Below are positions 8,871-16,850 of a stretch of DNA of 30,143 nucleotides, in pieces. Every line of letters begins with the position of its first letter. The first letter of the stretch is position 1. The notes beneath the pieces were generated by a model. It saw only the letters and a program-made list of their open reading frames with translations. It ran no database searches and was not told where the DNA came from. The translations under genes and the position numbers were made by a program. The stretch spans positions 1 through 30,143 of the forward strand of contig CAYZXU010000018.1 of the NCBI GenBank assembly GCA_964482535.1, given 5' to 3'. This stretch comes from CAYZXU01 sp964482535. GTDB taxonomy: Bacteria; Desulfobacterota; Desulfobacteria; Desulfobacterales; BuS5.

Positions 8871-9896
8871 TTGGAAGCTGCACTGATAGTTGAAATAAGC
8901 ATAATTATTTTTTTAACACTCTTTTCAGGTTTTTTTTCAGGCTCTGAAACCGCTCTTTTTTCTCTTTCCATTATTCAGCTTGAACGTATAAAAAAGCTCG
9001 GAGGAAAAAGGGCGGCAACTGTCTCTGCACTTCTCAAACATCCTAAAAGACTTATTATTACAGTTCTGCTCGGTAACGATCTTGTAAATATTGCGGCTTC
9101 GGTAATTGCGGCAGATATATTTTTATCCATCTATGGTCAAAACAGCCAGTGGTTAACCATAGCTGTAATGACACCTTTAACTCTTGTTTTTGCTGAAGTT
9201 ATCCCCAAAACTCTTTTTATGCTTCATAATGAGAGGCTTGCACCTTTTGTGGCTGTGCCCCTTGACTTTTTTTCCAGACTGATTGCTCCCATACGATGGA
9301 TTTTTTATAAGGCTGCGGACATTATATTAAAAATTTCAGGATTTAAAGGTGGGGCTGCCGGTTCAATCATAATGGAAGATGATTTTCTTCAGATGGTTGA
9401 TCATAGTCATAAAGAGGGCAAACTCCACGGCATGGCAAAGGATTTAATCCATAATGTATTTGAATTCAGTGATTCCCATGTGTTTGAAGTCATGACCCCT
9501 GTAAAAAATATTTTTGCCCTGCCCTGTGATATGGATATTTCTGAAATAATAAAAAAAGTGAAAAAAAATCATTTTTCAAGAGTCCCTGTTTATGAAGGGG
9601 ATATTAATAATATCGTCGGCATACTCTATATCAAGGACCTGCTGAAGATTGATTATCAAAGCATGAAGGGAAAAAAACAGCCTGTTAGCCGGATAACAAG
9701 AAGGCCTTATTTTGTTCAGGAAACAAGAAAGGTTGATGAGCTGTTTAATATTTTGAAGAAAAAAAGAAGGCATATCGCAATATGTCTTAATGAACATGCC
9801 GAAGTTGCAGGACTTATTACGATGGAAGATTTACTGGAAGAACTTTTTGGTGAAATTTACGATGAATTTGACCAGGTTAATATAGACGGGAACTAA
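8871..9896 (+). CDS. CNNM/CorC-family membrane protein with CBS pair (short form)
   Basis: 341 aa. The start is a TTG, 11 bases after GCGAGGA; no ATG is available upstream. Residues about 5-180 form the CNNM (DUF21) transmembrane domain: VEISIIIFLTLFSGFFSGSE, the conserved SGSETALFSLS, and the LLGNDLVNIAASVIA and PLTLVFAEVIPKTLF segments. A CBS pair follows (about 205-330; VMTPVKNIF, FSRVPVYEGDINNIVGILYIKDLL, GLITMEDLLEELFGEIYDEFD). The protein ends there, so the C-terminal CorC_HlyC domain of the neighbouring paralogue is absent. Family members are linked to Mg2+/Co2+ export or tolerance (CorB/CorC, CNNM); direct transport here is inferred. It is followed after 3 bp by the second paralogue. 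Confidence 0.88.
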   Translation: MEAALIVEISIIIFLTLFSGFFSGSETALFSLSIIQLERIKKLGGKRAATVSALLKHPKRLIITVLLGNDLVNIAASVIAADIFLSIYGQNSQWLTIAVMTPLTLVFAEVIPKTLFMLHNERLAPFVAVPLDFFSRLIAPIRWIFYKAADIILKISGFKGGAAGSIIMEDDFLQMVDHSHKEGKLHGMAKDLIHNVFEFSDSHVFEVMTPVKNIFALPCDMDISEIIKKVKKNHFSRVPVYEGDINNIVGILYIKDLLKIDYQSMKGKKQPVSRITRRPYFVQETRKVDELFNILKKKRRHIAICLNEHAEVAGLITMEDLLEELFGEIYDEFDQVNIDGN

Positions 9897-9899
9897 AGA

Positions 9900-11123
9900 A
9901 TGCTTCTTTCTGTTAATATCTTAATAATTTTAGTTTTTATTATTTTACAGGCTTTTTTTTCTGGTTCTGAGATGGTTATTTTATCATCAAACAGGATAAA
10001 GCTGCAAAAAAATATTTCAAAAGGTTCCAAAGGTTCCGGCATTGCACTTGATATGATAAATAATCCCAGGTGGTTTCTTGCAACTACGAGTACCGGAACA
10101 AATATGTGCGTAATTATTGCCTCTGTTGTGGCAGCAGTTTTTTTCAACTCTGTTTTCAAGACATATGCCGGGGTTGTAACCATTATAACTGTTTCTCCTT
10201 TTCTTTTGATGTTTGGAGAGATCATACCAAGAACAATAGCCCGTAAAAAGGCCACTGAACTTGCGCCTGTAATTGCAAGGCCGCTATGGATTGCCTCAAA
10301 AATAATTTACCCTGTTACATTTATGGTTTATGTAATAAGCAGGTTTTTTTATTGGAGCGTTGGAAAGGAAAATCTTTCATTTGTTACAGAAAAAGAGCTT
10401 GAACTGGTTTTAGATTCTACAGGGAAGGCAAGTGATTTAAAAATAAAAGAAAAGGAGTTTATACTCAGGGTTTTTCATCTTGTTAAATCTGATGTTGCGG
10501 ACGTGATGGTTCCCCTGGTAAATGTTTCTGCAATATCTCAGGATGCAAGTGTCAAGGATGCAGTAAGGATGATCAACCGCACAGGGTATTCAAGGCTGCT
10601 GGTTTTCCAGGACAGAGTAGACAATCTCATAGGGATAGTGCATGCCTTTGATTTGATAGATATTAATAAAGATTTAAAAATCAAAAAAATAGTCAGAAAT
10701 GTTCCCTTTGTCTCTGAGCTTCAAAGGGCTGAAGAGCTTTTGATTTCACTCCAGAAAAACAGAAACTCCATTGCTGTTGTTGTTGATGAATACGGCGGTT
10801 GCGTCGGTATTATTACAATAGAGGATATACTGGAAGAGGTTGTGGGCGAAATAATGGACGAGTATGATGCCGAAGAAGGAGGAATAATAAGGCTGGATAA
10901 AAACAGGTTTCTAATTAACGCCGACATTGAGATAGAATTTTTTAATGAAAAGTTTAAATTAAACATTCCTAAATATGATTATGAAACCATAGGAGGCTTT
11001 TTACTGAAGAACATGGGAAGAATACCGTTTCAGGGAGAAAGTTTTAATTATAATAACCTTGAATTTCATATTCATCGGGCAAGTAAAAAAAGCATAAAAA
11101 AAGTGGTGGTTAAAATTAATTAA
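9900..11123 (+). CDS. CNNM/CorC-family membrane protein with CBS pair and CorC_HlyC domain
   Basis: 407 aa, second of a tandem pair. The N-terminal CNNM domain (about 1-180) has 3-4 membrane segments, the FFSGSEMVILSS motif and FLLMFGEIIPRTIARKKA. The CBS pair (about 195-325) includes DVMVPLVNVSAI, YSRLLVFQDRVDNLIGIVHAFDLI and GCVGIITIEDILEEVVGEIMDEYD. The C-terminal 80 residues (FLINADIEIEFFNEKFKLNIPKYDYETIGGFLL and on) form the CorC_HlyC/transporter-associated domain. The ATG lies 3 bp after the previous stop with only a weak GGGAAC site, so translational coupling is likely. The two gene products may form a heteromer; this is inference. Older annotations call this family hemolysin, but nothing here suggests a toxin. 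Confidence 0.9.
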   Translation: MLLSVNILIILVFIILQAFFSGSEMVILSSNRIKLQKNISKGSKGSGIALDMINNPRWFLATTSTGTNMCVIIASVVAAVFFNSVFKTYAGVVTIITVSPFLLMFGEIIPRTIARKKATELAPVIARPLWIASKIIYPVTFMVYVISRFFYWSVGKENLSFVTEKELELVLDSTGKASDLKIKEKEFILRVFHLVKSDVADVMVPLVNVSAISQDASVKDAVRMINRTGYSRLLVFQDRVDNLIGIVHAFDLIDINKDLKIKKIVRNVPFVSELQRAEELLISLQKNRNSIAVVVDEYGGCVGIITIEDILEEVVGEIMDEYDAEEGGIIRLDKNRFLINADIEIEFFNEKFKLNIPKYDYETIGGFLLKNMGRIPFQGESFNYNNLEFHIHRASKKSIKKVVVKIN

Positions 11124-11133
11124 TTTTAACCAC
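11106..11133. terminator. 28-bp perfect palindrome over the stop of the second CNNM gene
   Basis: The sequence from GTGGTTAAAATT to AATTTTAACCAC is a perfect inverted repeat. As RNA it would give a 12-bp hairpin with an AATT loop, and the TAA stop codon is inside it. There is no long U tract on the plus strand, so it may be a weak terminator, an mRNA-stabilising hairpin or a protein-binding palindrome. Confidence 0.45.
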
Positions 11134-11158
11134 AACATGAAGGGGTTGTAATAAATTT

Positions 11159-12343
11159 ATGAGCTGCGTCCGGACAGGCCTTGAGATGCTTACTGCAAAG
11201 CCTTTAAAATCAATAAGTTCAGATCGTCTTGGTCTGCTATGTAATCAGGCTTCTGTGGACGAAAAATTTAACCATGCTGCTTTTATCATAGACAGGATGT
11301 TTCCGGGAAAGCTCAAGGCACTGTTTTCTCCCCAGCACGGTTTTTTTGGAGACAAACAGGATAATATGATAGAGTCCAATGATATTATTGAGCCTGTATT
11401 TAATATTCCTGTTTTCAGTCTTTACGGAAAAATCCGCAAGCCTGATAAAAAGATGTTTGATCATATTGATACCCTCATCATAGACATCCAGGATGTGGGC
11501 ACCCGTGTTTATACTTTTATTTATACTATCTCCTATTGCATGGAGGCGGCAAAAGAATTCGGAAAAAGGATAGTTGTTCTGGACAGACCTAATCCTGTGA
11601 ACGGTATCACGGTTGAGGGAAACTGTCTGTCCGGTGATTTTTCTTCATTTGTGGGGCGTTACCCCATACCCATGCGTCACGGGCTGACTGTGGCTGAACT
11701 TGCGCTCTTATTCAACTCATACTTTAAGATAGGATGCGATATTGAGGTTGTTCCCATGGGGGGGTGGACACGTAATATGTTTTATAATAATACAGGGCTT
11801 TCATGGGTTGCTCCTTCTCCAAATCTTCCCACGCCTTTATCTGCAATGGTTTATCCCGGGCAGGTGCTGTGGGAGGGGACAAATGTTTCTGAAGGCCGAG
11901 GTACAGCCATGCCCTTTGAGATATTCGGCGCTCCTTTTATTGAAACTGAAAAAATTCTTTTTTGCCCTGTTTCATCCATAGATGAAAAATTTCTGCCTGG
12001 CGCAGTATTAAGAAAAATTGTTTTTGAACCAACGTCAAATAAATGGTCAGGGAGCATGTGCAAAGGATTCCAGATTCATATAACCGAGCCTGAAAAATAT
12101 AAACCCTATTTAAGCTCATTAAAGCTTCTTCAGGCTGTAATTTTTCATCATAAAGAAGATTTTAAGTGGATGCAGCCTCCCTATGAGTACGAATTTGAAA
12201 AACTTCCCATTGACCTTATTACAGGGGATGAAAATATTCGTCTATCCCTTGAAAATTTTTATAATTTAGATGAAGTTGAAGATTCGTGGAATAATGAAAT
12301 TAATGAGTTTAAAGAGATAAGCCGCAATTTTTATCTCTACTGA
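11159..12343 (+). CDS. NamZ-like (DUF1343) protein, candidate exo-beta-N-acetylmuramidase
   Basis: 394 aa DUF1343 (NamZ/YbbC) family protein. Characterised Bacillus NamZ removes terminal MurNAc from peptidoglycan fragments. Family blocks visible are GLLCNQASVDEKF, LKALFSPQHGFFG, a long IDTLIIDIQDVGTRVYTFIY segment, VVLDRPNPVNG, PMRHGLTVAELALLFN, WVAPSPNLPT and NVSEGRGTAMPFEIFGAPFI. The C-terminal domain (from about 270) is the smaller part of the fold. The start is the ATG at 11159, after AAGGGG. The frame is closed by a stop 21 bases upstream, so there is no room for a signal peptide, and residues 1-20 are not hydrophobic. The product looks cytoplasmic, unlike secreted Bacillus NamZ, which would suit muropeptide recycling (inference). 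RNase HI follows after 12 bp. Confidence 0.85.
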   Translation: MSCVRTGLEMLTAKPLKSISSDRLGLLCNQASVDEKFNHAAFIIDRMFPGKLKALFSPQHGFFGDKQDNMIESNDIIEPVFNIPVFSLYGKIRKPDKKMFDHIDTLIIDIQDVGTRVYTFIYTISYCMEAAKEFGKRIVVLDRPNPVNGITVEGNCLSGDFSSFVGRYPIPMRHGLTVAELALLFNSYFKIGCDIEVVPMGGWTRNMFYNNTGLSWVAPSPNLPTPLSAMVYPGQVLWEGTNVSEGRGTAMPFEIFGAPFIETEKILFCPVSSIDEKFLPGAVLRKIVFEPTSNKWSGSMCKGFQIHITEPEKYKPYLSSLKLLQAVIFHHKEDFKWMQPPYEYEFEKLPIDLITGDENIRLSLENFYNLDEVEDSWNNEINEFKEISRNFYLY

Positions 12344-12355
12344 CAGGACATAAAT

Positions 12356-13051
12356 TTGATCAAATCTGAAAACATATGGAAGAGGATGGTATTTAAAAAG
12401 AATAAAGTATGGATGGCTGTTCAGGAAAATGAAAAACCGGCTGTCTGCAAGGGAAAGGTTCTGATTAAATATCGTCTTGATGACAGTTATGATTACTGGG
12501 TGCATGAAAAAGGGCTGAAACCTGTTGAACCTGCCCAGATTTCTGTTAATACACAAGTTCCTGTTAATACACGGCTAAAAAAAACAACACCCTGTATTAA
12601 AACTCATGTAAAGAGCAGTAATAATCAGGATAAAGGAGCAGGGTTAAAGAAAAATGCGGGAGAAGTATGTATATATACAGACGGAGCATCTTCAGGAAAT
12701 CCAGGACCCTCAGGAATAGGTGTTTACTTCAGCTTTAATGGTCATGAAAAGGAGATATCAAAATACATAGGCATTGCAACAAATAATATTGCAGAGCTTG
12801 AAGCCATAAAAGCAGGCCTGATGCTGTTAAAAAGAAGAGATATACCAGTAAAAATATTTACAGACAGCAGTTATGCCCTGGGGGTTCTTTCTCTTGGATG
12901 GAAAGCAAAAGCCAATAGAAAACTGATTGAATCAATAAAAAAAATTATGCTGAAATTTAAAGATATAACCCTTGTTAAAGTTAAGGGGCACTCAGGAATC
13001 AAGGAAAATGAAAAAGCAGACCTTCTTGCAACGAGCGCTATAAAAAAATGA
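12356..13051 (+). CDS. rnhA: Ribonuclease HI with N-terminal extension
   Basis: 231 aa, TTG start 7 bases after ACAGGA. RNase HI cleaves the RNA strand of RNA-DNA hybrids. The catalytic domain fills residues about 104-231 with all key residues: D109 in YTDGASSGNPGP, E147 in NNIAELEA, D170 in FTDSSYALG, H212 in VKGHSG and D222 in NEKADLLA. The first 100 residues are extra. A small domain (about 8-57, WKRMVFKKNKVWMAV then VLIKYRLDDSYDYWVHEKGL) could not be assigned; it is followed by a low-complexity linker (58-103). In the linker, a 12-bp direct repeat CTGTTAATACAC (12543-12554 and 12561-12572) encodes a duplicated VNT motif. The N-terminal part is not the usual caulimovirus-type hybrid-binding domain as far as can be seen. 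It is likely co-transcribed with the NamZ-like gene. Confidence 0.9.
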   Translation: MIKSENIWKRMVFKKNKVWMAVQENEKPAVCKGKVLIKYRLDDSYDYWVHEKGLKPVEPAQISVNTQVPVNTRLKKTTPCIKTHVKSSNNQDKGAGLKKNAGEVCIYTDGASSGNPGPSGIGVYFSFNGHEKEISKYIGIATNNIAELEAIKAGLMLLKRRDIPVKIFTDSSYALGVLSLGWKAKANRKLIESIKKIMLKFKDITLVKVKGHSGIKENEKADLLATSAIKK

Positions 13052-13152
13052 GGACGTTTATATGAAAATAATGAATTAATGGATTCTATTGATTTATAAA
13101 ATGCAATTAAGCACTCGGTCTTTGGGCGACACATCTTTTGTGGAAAAATTAT

Positions 13153-13191
13153 GTCTAAAAAAGTCTTTGTTCAAAGATTTTAAATTTAGAC
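13153..13191. terminator. Hairpin between convergent rnhA and glutaredoxin genes
   Basis: Arms GTCTAAA/TTTAGAC, then after a 3-nt bulge AAAGTCTTTG pairs with CAAAGATTTT (one G-U), giving about 17 base pairs around a TT loop. A second short hairpin (GTAAAA/TTTTAC, 13193-13208) follows. The position between two convergent genes fits a bidirectional terminator. U tracts are modest. Confidence 0.55.
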
Positions 13192-13204
13192 CGTAAAAAC
13201 TGTT

Positions 13205-13459
13205 TTACTTTAAATGGGAATCAAGTTTGCCTTCTTTTTCAAGGGCATAAAGATCATCACATCCACCTACATGAAAATCACCAATAAAAATTTGAGGTAC
13301 TGTTTTAATCCCACCACTTCTTTCTAAAGCTTGTGCAACAAGCTCAGGGTTTATATCCACCCTCAGCTCTTCATACGCAACTCCCTTTTTATCAAGAAGA
13401 CTCTTTGCTTTCAAGCAATAGGGACAAATATTGGTTGTATAGATAACTACTGTTTCCAT
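13205..13459 (-). CDS. grxC: Glutaredoxin (GrxC type)
   Basis: 84 aa dithiol glutaredoxin, about the full family length. The active site C12-PY-C15 follows the first strand (VVIYTTNICPYC). The cis-proline glutathione loop is TVP (53-55), and GGCDD (65-69) is the C-terminal glutathione-binding motif. It reduces disulfides and mixed glutathione or low-molecular-weight thiol disulfides in the cytoplasm. The ATG at 13459 follows AAAGGA with 9 bases of spacing. It lies 115 bp downstream of pfk on the same strand, and no terminator is evident between them. Confidence 0.93.
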   Translation of the reverse strand: METVVIYTTNICPYCLKAKSLLDKKGVAYEELRVDINPELVAQALERSGGIKTVPQIFIGDFHVGGCDDLYALEKEGKLDSHLK

Positions 13460-13574
13460 GGCATTACAATCCTTTAATATAATTTATAAAATGTTTGTTT
13501 TTCTTAATCAAAGCAAGCTGAAATCAGGCGAAAAAGGACGTTTTTTTTAAAAGGTCTCATTAAGTGTTGCCGAC

Positions 13575-14909
13575 TTATTCTTCGTTTATTAGCGAACCCT
13601 GTCCTGTTGCTTCAAGCACACTGAGCCAGAGTTTTTCTTCAGGATGGATTTTTTTCCTTTTACCTGCAGACGCACTCATGGGAAGATGGATAAAATGTTC
13701 GTTCCAGCGACCTATCAATAGTCTGGTTTTTCCGGCCATTGCAGCGTGAACCGCATCACGACCCAAAAAATTACAAAATACATGATCGTTGGCATTTGCC
13801 GGCAGACTTCTGATGGTGTAACTTGGGTCTATATACTTGAGTGATATTTCCATATTTTTAGCTTGAAAATATGAAGCTATTTTTTCTTTTAAAAACAGCC
13901 CGATATCTTTGAGCCTGATATTGCCTGATTCGTCAAACTTGCCGTTATCTCCTTTTTTATCAAAGAATTTTTGACCGGCTCCTTCAGCCGCCACAATTAC
14001 CGCATGTTTTCTAAGCTTCAGGCGTTGTTCAAGAGCATTTAGAAATCCATTAGGCCCATCAAGATCAAAATCAACTTCAGGAATTAATACAAAGTTTACA
14101 TCCTGCTGTGCCAGCACTGCTGTGGCTGCTATAAATCCTGAATGTCTGCCCATGAGTTTAATAAACCCTATCCCGTTTGGATACCCTTCTGCTTCATTAT
14201 GTGCGGCTTTAATTGCCCTGGTGGCTTCATCAACCGCTGTGTGAAAGCCAAAGGATCTGGAAACGAGATAAATATCATTATCTATGGTTTTAGGAATGCC
14301 CACAATGCTTATCTTTAATTTTTTTTCTTTGATTGCATCGGCAATCCTGGTTGCCGCCATAAGAGTGCCGTCACCTCCTATCATAAAAAGGATTCCTATA
14401 TTCTGTCTATCGAGACAGTCCACAATTTCATCAATATCCTGTGGACCCCTTGAAGAGCCAATAATCGAACCTCCTCTTTCAAGCAGGTTTACCACAACTT
14501 CGGGGTTAAGGTCCATCATGTCATGGCCGTATTTGGGGATAAACCCCTGTAAACCATATTTTATGCCGTATATATTTTTGACGCCATAGTTGTGATGAAG
14601 TTCAAGAACTATTGACCGTATTATATCATTTAAACCCGGGCATAATCCTCCGCAGGTCACCAGTGCGCATTTTGTCTTGCTGGGATCAAAATATATTTTT
14701 TCTCTTGGGCCTGCAAGCTCAAGAGAAGGCAGGTCTTTTATTTTTTTGCCCATTTTTTCCAGAGTGTTTGGCCTTATATTAATAAGTATTCTGTCATCGT
14801 CACTTACAAAGGTCTGGGCTTTATCACCTGTTTTTTTTCGCTGTACAGGGGAGTCTATTTTAGCTTTGCCAAGTGTCGGAATTTTTGTATCAATGTCTTT
14901 ATAATTCAT
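13575..14909 (-). CDS. pfkA: 6-phosphofructokinase, long plant/trypanosome-like (group III/X) type
   Basis: 444 aa, longer than the roughly 320-aa E. coli-type enzyme because of an N-terminal extension (about 1-75). PFK-A fold blocks are ALVTCGGLCPGLNDIIR (82-98), GGDGT (178-182), PKTIDND (206-212) and GFHTAVDEATRAI. Two positions decide the phosphoryl donor. Glycine in GGDGT corresponds to E. coli G104 and fits ATP, while PPi enzymes have GGDD. Lysine in PKTIDND replaces E. coli G124 and is PPi-like. The G+K pair is the pattern of plant and trypanosomatid ATP-PFKs, so ATP use is most likely but not certain. It catalyses phosphorylation of fructose-6-phosphate. The ATG follows CAAGGAG. It is transcribed divergently from manA, which acts on the same substrate pool. 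Confidence 0.92.
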   Translation of the reverse strand: MNYKDIDTKIPTLGKAKIDSPVQRKKTGDKAQTFVSDDDRILINIRPNTLEKMGKKIKDLPSLELAGPREKIYFDPSKTKCALVTCGGLCPGLNDIIRSIVLELHHNYGVKNIYGIKYGLQGFIPKYGHDMMDLNPEVVVNLLERGGSIIGSSRGPQDIDEIVDCLDRQNIGILFMIGGDGTLMAATRIADAIKEKKLKISIVGIPKTIDNDIYLVSRSFGFHTAVDEATRAIKAAHNEAEGYPNGIGFIKLMGRHSGFIAATAVLAQQDVNFVLIPEVDFDLDGPNGFLNALEQRLKLRKHAVIVAAEGAGQKFFDKKGDNGKFDESGNIRLKDIGLFLKEKIASYFQAKNMEISLKYIDPSYTIRSLPANANDHVFCNFLGRDAVHAAMAGKTRLLIGRWNEHFIHLPMSASAGKRKKIHPEEKLWLSVLEATGQGSLINEE

Positions 14910-15011
14910 ATTAACTCCTTGTGACCTGGTTTATTGCAGCCAATTATTTTTGATGGACTCGTAAAAAGTAAAATTGTAAAATTGATGACGAATGTGCAAA
15001 ATTTTATTTTT

Positions 15012-15080
15012 TATATATGAATAATTTAGTATCATTTAATTTTACTTGAGTAAATCAGTTTGTTAATTTATTCATATATA
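15012..15080. promoter_or_regulatory. Nested inverted repeats in the pfk-manA divergent spacer
   Basis: A 13-bp perfect inverted repeat (TATATATGAATAA at 15012-15024, its complement at 15068-15080) encloses a second palindrome, TTTACT-TG-AGTAAA (15041-15054), whose centre lies within 2 bp of the outer centre. The structure ends 37 bp before the manA ATG. It could be an operator set, a DNA cruciform or a 5'-UTR hairpin. The spacer is very AT-rich, so part may be chance. Confidence 0.4.
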
Positions 15081-15117
15081 TGCCTGTAAATCAAACTTAA
15101 ATTTTAAGGGAGATAAA

Positions 15118-16323
15118 ATGAAGAGAATTTGCATATTAAAAAACAGTGTTCAAAATTATGCCTGGGGCTCAACAACCGCAATACAAGAACTTCTGGGACA
15201 AGAGGTTGATAAGGGCAAACCAGCGGCTGAGCTTTGGCTGGGCGCACATCCAAAGGCTCCTTCCATGGTTAAACTGGAAGAAGGATACGGGTCTCTTGCA
15301 GATATAATTAAACAGAACCCTGAAGAATTACTGGGAAGAACTGTTGCTGAAAAATTCAATAACAGTCTGCCTTATCTTTTTAAGATACTTGCAGCGGCAA
15401 AGCCTCTTTCTATTCAGGCTCATCCCAGTTTAAAACAGGCTAAAGAAGGTTTTAAAAGTGAAAATATGCAAAACATTCCTTTAAACGCTCCTGACAGAAA
15501 TTATAGGGACGAAAACCATAAACCCGAATGCATATGCGCTTTGACACAATTTTGGGCATTAAACGGATTTAGAAAAATTGCAGATATTATATCTTTAATG
15601 GATAAACTCGGGGTTAAAGGAATGGATGATGAACTTAATCATCTGAAAAGATCTCCTGATTCTGACGGGCTAAAAAATTTTTTTAAATCTATAATGTCCA
15701 TGAACCTTAAGCGTTCTGAATTAATTGTGGCAGATGCTGCAGCGAGGGCTGAAAAGAATACGGACAATAACCCTGTATTTAAGTGGATAGTTAAACTAAA
15801 TAAAGAGTATCCTGCAGATATGGGAGTATTTTCTCCGGTTTTTTTAAACCTTATACTCCTTGAACCAGGACAGGCCATGTTTCTTCCTGCAGGTGAGCTT
15901 CATGCTTATCTTAAGGGAGTCGGGATAGAACTAATGGCCAATTCGGATAATGTGCTAAGAGGCGGTCTGACGCCTAAGCATGTTGATGTTCCGGAGCTTC
16001 TTAAAGTTTTAAATTTTAAGGAAAGAGAAGTTGAGATCTTAACTCCTGTATATATAAGTGAGTGTGAAAGCTTTTACAAAAGTCAGGCAGAAGAATTTAT
16101 TCTTTCATACATTAGTGTTACAGACGGTAAAGAGTATATAAGCCCTGAAAAAAGAAGCATTGAAATACTCATATGCTGTTCCGGGAAAGCTCTGTTTACA
16201 GAGCCTGGAAGAGAATACAGCCTTGAAGTATCAAAAGGCTTATCTGTAGTTATACCTTCGGCGGTTGCCAGGTATGACATAAAAGGGGATGCGGTTTTTT
16301 ATAAGGCTTCGGTGCCTGTATGA
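15118..16323 (+). CDS. manA: Mannose-6-phosphate isomerase, class I
   Basis: 401 aa zinc enzyme interconverting mannose-6-phosphate and fructose-6-phosphate, at the entry to GDP-mannose and polysaccharide synthesis. Type I hallmarks are the start QNYAWGSTTAI (12-22), AELWLGAHPKAPS, and the zinc ligands in SIQAHPS (Q100, H102), E137 in ENHKPECICAL and H262 in LPAGELHAYLKG. The signature DNVLRGGLTPKHVDVPELL supplies the catalytic Arg. A C-terminal cupin-like half runs to residue 401. The ribosome site AAGGGAG lies 7 bases before the ATG. No phosphomannomutase or GDP-mannose pyrophosphorylase gene lies in the window. Confidence 0.95.
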   Translation: MKRICILKNSVQNYAWGSTTAIQELLGQEVDKGKPAAELWLGAHPKAPSMVKLEEGYGSLADIIKQNPEELLGRTVAEKFNNSLPYLFKILAAAKPLSIQAHPSLKQAKEGFKSENMQNIPLNAPDRNYRDENHKPECICALTQFWALNGFRKIADIISLMDKLGVKGMDDELNHLKRSPDSDGLKNFFKSIMSMNLKRSELIVADAAARAEKNTDNNPVFKWIVKLNKEYPADMGVFSPVFLNLILLEPGQAMFLPAGELHAYLKGVGIELMANSDNVLRGGLTPKHVDVPELLKVLNFKEREVEILTPVYISECESFYKSQAEEFILSYISVTDGKEYISPEKRSIEILICCSGKALFTEPGREYSLEVSKGLSVVIPSAVARYDIKGDAVFYKASVPV

Positions 16324-16355
16324 TATTCCTGGGGCAGTAACTTATTTTTAGAATA

Positions 16356-16694
16356 TCACCCACCATTTTTTTTAAGATTTTCAAAAGAGATTATCTCTGC
16401 ACCCTTTGATTTTTTCTGTTCTTTTTTATCATCTGTTTTATTTTTGTCCGGTTTCAGCTCTTTTGGAGCAACAATTTTTTCTAATCTTATTTTTTTGCCG
16501 TCCATGGTAAAATCACCTCCAGATAGATAAATATCGTTTAATATCCATGTCACTATTTTAACAGGCAGTTGAAGGATTAGCAGTTTGACCTGAAACCATT
16601 CAGGTTTGAAATCGGGTCCGATTTCCTCTATCCTTGCGAAAGTCAAGGGTTTGTCTTCAACATAAATAATCACAATATCTTGTTCAAAGAGCAT
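16356..16694 (-). CDS. Conserved-looking hypothetical protein with lysine-rich tail
   Basis: 112 aa, not recognised. Residues 1-75 look folded: MLFEQDIVIIYVEDKPLTFARIEEI, then WFQVKLLILQLPVKIVTWILNDIYLSGGDFTM, the latter with alternating hydrophobic residues of a small beta-rich domain. Residues about 82-108 are a charged tail (KELKPDKNKTDDKKEQKKSK). The ribosome site is good (AAAAGGA, 7 bases before the ATG), there is no signal peptide, and base composition is like its neighbours. It lies 155 bp from the Nudix gene and is convergent with manA across 32 bp. Confidence 0.7.
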   Translation of the reverse strand: MLFEQDIVIIYVEDKPLTFARIEEIGPDFKPEWFQVKLLILQLPVKIVTWILNDIYLSGGDFTMDGKKIRLEKIVAPKELKPDKNKTDDKKEQKKSKGAEIISFENLKKNGG

Positions 16695-16850
16695 GATATG
16701 TCCTTTTAATTCAATTTAAAACCTTTTCAAAACGCTTCATTTTCAAAGCTTCCAATTTAATAATTACATCAAAAAATAAAATATACTTGCTTGAATGTCA
16801 AACACAAAAAAACAGTATCCGCCTCTTTTGCCCTTCCAGGAAAAATTCGC

